64,000 bases of DNA from Chlorops oryzae. Lineage: Eukaryota; Arthropoda; Insecta; Diptera; Chloropidae. Shown piece after piece: positions 58,486-64,000 of the stretch. Each line of letters opens with the position of its first letter. Position 1 is the stretch's first letter. The notes below the pieces were generated by a model. It ran no database searches. It saw only the letters and a list, made by a program, of their open reading frames with translations, and was not told the DNA's origin. The stretch spans positions 141,714,434 through 141,778,433 of the forward strand of contig CM035806.1 in assembly GCA_020466095.1 (NCBI GenBank), in the 5' to 3' direction. The position numbers and the translations under genes were made by a program.

Positions 58486-59739
58486 TATATATATATATAT
58501 TTAAATGTGGAGGAGGATTTTTGAACCTATTAAGAGATTTGAGATTAAGAGAATTGATCGAAATAAATTAAAACTTAGCCTAGTTAAACAAACCATAATT
58601 ATCTTTCGTTATAAGTCGAAAAGAATACATTGAGACAGCAGATCAAAGTTCGGCCATCAAAGGGTTATTGTAAGAAAAAGTATATATTTTAAATAAGTGT
58701 TTTTCCGAGAAAAAAAAAAAGATACATATGTGTTAGCGTTACATGAAAAGAGGCTCAAACGTTACTCTACGAATTATGTTTACCCAAAGGATGAACAAAT
58801 ACAGCAAAAAAATAAATAAAAATATAAAAAAAGTAAAATAAACTCACTGATTAACGCAAAGTAAAGCATTTATATTGCTGCTTTTTTTTGTATGGCAAAA
58901 AAAGGAAGTGTAAAAAGAACACAGCCCAGCTAGCAGCACTACTACACTTCTCAACATGTTGTTATCGTACTTAAATTTAGTTATTTCCTTATTCTTAGTA
59001 GGATTTCGACTTTCATTATTTTTCGCCTGCTTTCATTTTACTGAGCTGCGACCATATGGAATGCAATTTAAGAGTCTTATCTCCAAGAATATTCTATGTA
59101 TCCTTATTATTGGCAATAATTCAAGGACAGTCTATGCTACTCGAAATAGTTGAGTGTCTATCAAGTGTACGGGGAAAAAACCACTCAGCTACCCCTACGC
59201 AAACGCAGGCACTCATAAATCTCATTTAAATTAACATACATACTATATACGTTACCGTATTAAGAGTGTTCATGAGCAGAAGAGTCCTGTTCAATTCTAA
59301 AATAATTACGCCGCACAGCTGTTCTTTCGTTCAGCGCGTTAAGGCATCATTTGAACATACCCAGTGCGAAAAGCTTCCTTGGCATCATCGATGATGTTAA
59401 ATGCTGCTGACATTGGATGCCCGTGAACCCTTATCAAATTGAATGACAATTTTAATTTCTACGCAAACCGGACAGATCGTCATCGTTTCATAAAAAAAAA
59501 AAAATTTTTTTTTAAAACATAATAATTGATAATAAATAATAAATAATGAAGAGAGTTTTGTTTTTCTTCTGACACGAACATTTAAGAATGTTAGAAATGG
59601 ACTTGTGGACGCAACAACTGTTCATATTTTTATACCCGACACAATCTGTGTTATTTATTTTATGCTACTAGCAGGAAGACTTGTTCAAAAACGAGACACA
59701 ACTAGAAAGTCGGTTTCTATTTTCTTCTCAGAACAGATA
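58486..59739. other. Intergenic or intronic DNA
   Basis: A 65-codon frame at 58956-59153 starts with a hydrophobic stretch but lacks other support. An acceptor-like TGTTCTTTCGTTCAG ends near 59335 without a matching frame. No other feature. Confidence 0.4.
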
Positions 59740-59924
59740 CAGTCGAACTTCCTTATAATGAAGCCGCACGGGACCAGAAAATCAGTTCATTATATAGAAA
59801 TTTCATTTTACAGAAATTATTATTACGTACACTGAAAGTGGAACGAAAAAGCTGTGCGTTTGAAATTATTTCATAGTAGGGAGAACTTCATTGTATAGAC
59901 GTTCCCTATACGGAAGTTCGACTG
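59740..59924. mobile_element. 185-bp Tc1/mariner-type MITE
   Basis: CAGTCGAACTTCC at the left and GGAAGTTCGACTG at the right are perfect 13-bp inverted ends within TA dinucleotides. Inner TTATAATGAAG and ACTTCATTGTATA words also pair. Confidence 0.85.
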
Positions 59925-60270
59925 TATTATTATTCTAGGAAATGAAATACTTCGAGTAATTTGAAGAAAATAGCCCCATAAAAAAACATAAAGTACAGAC
60001 AACCATATGTAAATGGAGATATGTCACTGATGATCCTTTCACTGATGGAGAAAATTTCCAACCGGCATACTTAGTTCCATACGCACAAATGTGCACACTT
60101 GATAGATTCGCTTCAACTCGTTTTAATAGAGAGTCGGGCGGAGCGACACGCACATTTTTACAAAAAAATTTTACTTTCAATTGGGTACACTGTACAAATT
60201 GCAGCTGAAAAATTTTATTAAATTGAGCGATCTGTCTTTTTGAAGACATATTTTTACAAAAATACAATTA

Positions 60271-61013
60271 GGCTATTCACAAAGGCTGCTAAAATCCCTT
60301 CTAATGTGCTAATATGATTTTTATACCCAGCGTAAGCGGCGTATATTAGTTTTGTGCGAATCTTGTAACAGGGAGAATTAAGCTCCGGAGATATAGACAA
60401 ATATATATAGAAATGGTCAGGATCAAAAACTGAATCGATTTAGACATGTCCGTCTGTCCGTCCGTCTGTGCCCGGATCTCCTCCGACACGGCTGGACCAA
60501 CCAAGTCGAAATTCGGCACACACAAGTATGTCGGGATCCGAGTATGATCCTAAGTAAAATTGTGAGACATCCGCCCACTGCCACGCCGACAAATGATTTT
60601 ATTGTGTTTTCAGTAAAATGCGTGTAGCTTGCGAACCACTCAACACATTTCATTGATATTTGGTGTGCTGGTAAACTACGAAAAGGGACTTATCCTGGGG
60701 AAAAATGGACGCCGTCCTCCTCGAGCCACGCCCACAAATAAGGGCTTATCGGAACTTGTGAAGTAAAGGCGTAGAAGCTTCAAATTAGCCACATAGGTTG
60801 ACCAAGGCGAATGAAAGGTGTAGTGAAATAATTTATGTGGCCCACTCACTGCCACGCCCACAAAAAGAGAAGCAAAACATAATGCGCTCATAATGTCGGG
60901 ACGCTATGTATTTCAAAGTCGGGCTTGACCGACTTTAGCTTTCTTACTTGTTATATATGGAGTTTGACAGCTTTAGAACATTGGAAGGGATTTTAGCAGA
61001 CCTTGTGAATAGG
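60271..61013. mobile_element. Inverted-repeat element split by a DINE-type Helitron
   Basis: 60271-60312 (CTATTCACAAAGG, CTGCTAAAATCCCTTC) is the reverse complement of 60975-61012 (GAAGGGATTTTAGCAG, CTTGTGAATAGG). Between them lies the Helitron at 60322-60952. Removing the latter leaves a short palindromic element of about 110 bp. Confidence 0.65.
60322..60952 (+). mobile_element. Second DINE-type subfamily
   Basis: Starts TATACCCAGCGTAAGCGG, has ATATAGAAATGGTCAGGATC and GTCCGTCTGTCCGTCC as in INE-1-like repeats, then three CCACGCC(C/G)AC boxes (60580, 60725, 60850), and ends with hairpin AAGTCGGGCTTGACCGACTT and TTTCTTACTTGTT. It shares architecture, but little sequence, with the main DINE family. 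Confidence 0.8.
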
Positions 61014-61609
61014 TCAAATGTTTCGGAATAACTTTATTTTGTTTTATTTTGTTTTATTTCGTTTTTTTTTTTTTTTTTTTTTTTCGTAAAAAGCTTTTCA
61101 ACAAAATTCGAAACAATTGAAGCACTAAAATTCTTTCAATGCAAAGGATAGAGCTATTTTCGTTAACATATACTACGTCTATACGGCAGCTAATCGCAAC
61201 AATCGTGACAGTGGAATCACCGATTATACGTGAAATCCAGGAGCAAGAATTAAATTTTTTTTTCGTGCTACCAGACTGAAAATAAATCTAAATGGTAGCA
61301 AACATACGAAAATATATCATTAGACCCAGCCGGACATTATCGCATGCATGAAAAAATCATGATTGCAGAAGAAGTGAAGCACTCATATGTAAAGAGGGCA
61401 ATTGGTATTTTTTCGAATAATCTTCCAGTGAAAATATCACAGAAGCAAGAGCGCGTTGCAACAGACTCTTCTTCTATTTTCAATGCAGATCCTATGAAAT
61501 TCTCATGACAAGTTGTTTTTCAATCTGTGTGCTACAATTCTCAAAAGTTTTATAAATTTTTTTGTACTTAAGATGTTTTAAGAATTTAAACTCTTAATTC
61601 TTTCCAAAG

Positions 61610-61812
61610 GCGATAATGTGTCACAGTCACGAAGTGACGAAATATTGCCATATCCGCCAATGTCGTTAAAATATTCTTTTTCTTCTCCTCGCAGATCTCC
61701 GCGGCGTATACTATTTTTTTCAAATGTATTTCTCATTGCCGTTGGCACCATAGTATTTGTTCAGAGTGATATTATGATTCATGTTAGCAGCATATACTCT
61801 ATTTTCAAATGA
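61610..61812 (+). CDS. Candidate terminal exon of the 56.3-kb gene
   Basis: After acceptor TTTCCAAAG (61609) a frame phase-compatible with the donor at 56492 reads DNVSQSRSDEILPYPP, then RRSPRR and a hydrophobic segment ILFFSNVFLIAVGTIVFV, stopping at TGA 61812. Joined to 56432-56492 it gives 87 residues: an acidic, Pro-rich N-terminus, a basic patch and one membrane span. A stronger acceptor (CTTTTTCTTCTCCTCGCAG) ends at 61695 and would give a different frame (LRGVYYFFQMYFSLPLAP, stop). Either may be wrong; the 5.1-kb intron contains several MITEs. Confidence 0.25.
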
Positions 61813-62133
61813 AATAATCATGCACATTGGATCTATTTTAGCCAGCCAGCACGTGCACTTTTCCCAAATGAAATATTTATGCGGATTAGGGTCATACACT
61901 TCTTTACCTAATGAATAACACATGCATTTTGAAGTACTGAAAATAGCGGCCATCTCCTAACAAAATTCATTAGAAGTAAGGGTTAGTAATGCGAGTAGTC
62001 GCTGTATGAATTTTCACCACTTCGGAAGTACTGCAGAAGTAGTGAAATTTCCGGTTGGGGAGCTTTTACAATTTTCCATTACAAAGCAATAAAATCTCCG
62101 ACTCGGAATTAGTTATTTTCAAGCGAATGCAAT
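61813..62133. other. Intergenic DNA
   Basis: No supported feature. ATGAAAT/AATAATCATGCAC-type words recur near 61815 and 61870. Confidence 0.4.
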
Positions 62134-62277
62134 CAGTGGCGAATTAACCATATATGTAGTCAGCAAATTTTCATGGGCGGCATTGTCTGAAAAAACAAAA
62201 AGGCAAATGCGAAAATTCCGGCAGAGGCGACAAAATCGCAACTGTCTTGGGGGGAAAATTGTCATAATCCGCCCCTG
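62134..62277. mobile_element. 144-bp hAT-like MITE, no clear TSD
   Basis: CAGTGGCGAATTA at the left and TAATCCGCCCCTG at the right are inverted ends of the same type as 6682 and 32395. Flanking 8-mers do not match, so it may be old or rearranged. Confidence 0.6.
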
Positions 62278-62889
62278 ATATTCTGTAAAAATGTTTCTGT
62301 TTCCTCATGATTGAAATACATGACGCTGCCGGATGGTCAAAACCAGTAAAATCTGCGAAAAAAGTGGCATCTGGGGTGTTTATTGCAATTAGTCTCACTA
62401 CTCACGACTTATTTTCGTGAGTTATCTAATCTTGCGAGTTAGATTTGTTGCTCACCGTTTATACGGTAGGATTCACTGGTCGCGAGTTTATTTTAAAGCG
62501 AGTAAAACGAACGTATAAACGCAGTGACAGTGCAATGAGACTTCACTTTCGCATGACTGCTTCTGAAGGCAGGACCTACAATGTCGCTTATTTTCGCCAA
62601 AATCGAGAGCGAATTCGTATTTTTTGAAGTTGTTGCGCACCCATTAAATATTCATACATTTATGTTTGCTTATGTTTTGCGGCCAGCGATGTCGTTGATT
62701 TATTCAAACATAAAAAAGACGTGAATGGGTTAAATTATAACTAGCCAGAGACCAGTTCGAAATGGTAGTCTTTGACAGTGACATGCACAGGGGGGTAGTT
62801 TTGTGGTTAAAGTCCTCTCCGAAACGCGAGGAATCATGTCAAGAAACACGAAGAAATAATCGCCCAATTACATACAGCTTCCCCACACC

Positions 62890-63260
62890 GAAAAAAATCC
62901 GTAGGTAATATTGAAGAAATAAGCTGCGTTACTGAAGAAACGGCAGTAAAAATAGAGCTAACTAAAAAAAGCAATCAATATGAATAAAGACGATATTCAA
63001 TATGAAGAAATTCAAATCAGCAAAAAAATTTCGTTATATTGAAGAAATATCTTCATATCTACGAAATTATTTTAGTCAAACTTCTTCAAGTATATTATCC
63101 TGCTTCGTTATATTGAAGAAATTTCTTCATATCTACGAAAATAATTATTGATACTGAATAAATTTCTTTAATATTACCAACGATTTTCTTCAATATAAAG
63201 AAATTTATTGAAATACGCAATCCTGCTTTGTTATATTGAAGAAATTTCTTCATATTTATA
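62890..63260. repeat. Palindromic GAAGAAATTTCTTC repeats
   Basis: TTATATTGAAGAAAT(T/A)TCTTCATAT occurs at about 63033, 63109 and 63229, with related words CGATATTCAATATGAAGAAATTC near 62990 and TTCTTCAATATAAAGAAATT near 63186. Each is a short hairpin. The left edge ACACCGAAAAAAATCC (62885) resembles the ends of family D. Likely a decayed MITE; the right end is not found. Confidence 0.5.
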
Positions 63261-64000
63261 TATTTCAAAATTTCATCATAACATATGTATTAACTGTTGT
63301 GAGTCCCGTCTGTCTCACATCTGCTATTTTCTATAGACAAGAAAATCGTCCAAATCAAACACACAAAACAGTATATTAACTTTCTCATTGCAAGCAAAAA
63401 TGATTGACTAAATAAAGGCTCGCGATAAGAATTAAAAAACAATTTTATGTATATGTGATTATGTGGTTAAAAGGACGAAAATTCTAAAATATTATGAAAG
63501 GACTTAAAGAAATTTTTTCAAAATAATGCAGCATTTTCCCTAAAAATATACTTTAAACCAAAATTTCAAGTCAAAGTAAATTACATCGAAATTAATTTTA
63601 ATAGTATTTTTATTTATTATTGCGTTTCTTAAAATGCCTCCAGAGATCAATATTATATATAGATTTATATTTTCTGTACTATATTTTACAATTATATTCC
63701 AAAATTAAGCATTAAAAGTTAGATATTGTGCTGAGCTTTTGTTCTCAGCGTATCAACTTCCAGTGTCACCGGATGCAGTACGAAATATGAACCTCACTCA
63801 TATGCAGAAGCGTCTCCCCGTCAATGTGGCACTTTAAAAAATTTGAGTTTATTAAAAACGGAACACTTCGCAAAATATATATAACTTAATACACACCTAT
63901 CAGATTTTCTGCGATTTTGAACGCGAGCAATATTTTCTTTCAATTTTCAAATTAAACACAATTTCTCTGCTTCCATAAAAAAACGCGTTTTAACTTCATC
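63261..64000. other. Intergenic DNA, A/T-rich
   Basis: Nothing recognised up to the window edge. Confidence 0.5.

Noticed and set aside
59336..59410. Exon after acceptor near 59335
   Set aside because: Frame compatible with the 56492 donor hits TAA within two codons, and no donor follows.
62785..62835. tRNA-like segment (GTAGTTTTGTGGTTAAAG...)
   Set aside because: No acceptable B box and poor pairing.
1..64000. CRISPR array, bacterial operon or provirus
   Set aside because: No regular repeat-spacer array, no ribosome binding site/operon structure and no recognisable gag, pol or viral frame; all signals are those of a fly genome.

Overview
The window looks like non-coding DNA from a higher fly (Diptera, probably Schizophora). 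It is AT-rich, has short phase-compatible introns, TATA and TCAGT-type initiators, A-rich untranslated leaders, and many copies of a nonautonomous repeat built like the Drosophila INE-1/DINE-1 Helitrons. The species cannot be named from the sequence. No long conserved protein is encoded here; most long open frames are microsatellites or chance.

Layout. 1-2.3 kb: a Helitron tail and a 124-bp tandem repeat interrupted by a 206-bp inverted-repeat insert. 2.33-4.0 kb: the best gene, a three-exon plus-strand gene for a 209-residue secreted Tyr/Gly/Pro-rich protein, with a TATA box and initiator. 4.3-28 kb: dense nested transposon remnants (hAT-type MITEs with 8-bp target duplications, DINE copies, TIR elements carrying tRNA-like segments, a palindrome-array family) and a possible decayed signal-peptide exon near 20.8 kb. 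30.27-31.67 kb: a probable untranslated first exon with a strong initiator and donor, then a possible second leader exon. 32-42.4 kb: more MITEs, a fragment of a transposon-derived coding sequence, a heptamer satellite with higher-order structure, two DINE copies in inverted orientation, and an octamer/dodecamer CT-rich satellite. 42.85-51.72 kb: a 4.43-kb direct tandem duplication, nearly identical, whose junction lies in the right arm of a foldback element. 53-64 kb: further nested elements, a likely start-codon exon at 56.3 kb, and possible terminal exons at 61.6-61.7 kb.

How it fits together. The exon candidates at 30.3, 31.6, 56.3 and 61.6 kb are on the same strand and could be one gene with a very long first intron filled with repeats; this is inference. 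The secreted-protein gene at 2.4-4.0 kb is a separate small gene upstream. The rest is best read as layers of transposable elements, several of which can be ordered in time because one interrupts another or because an unfilled related site is also present.
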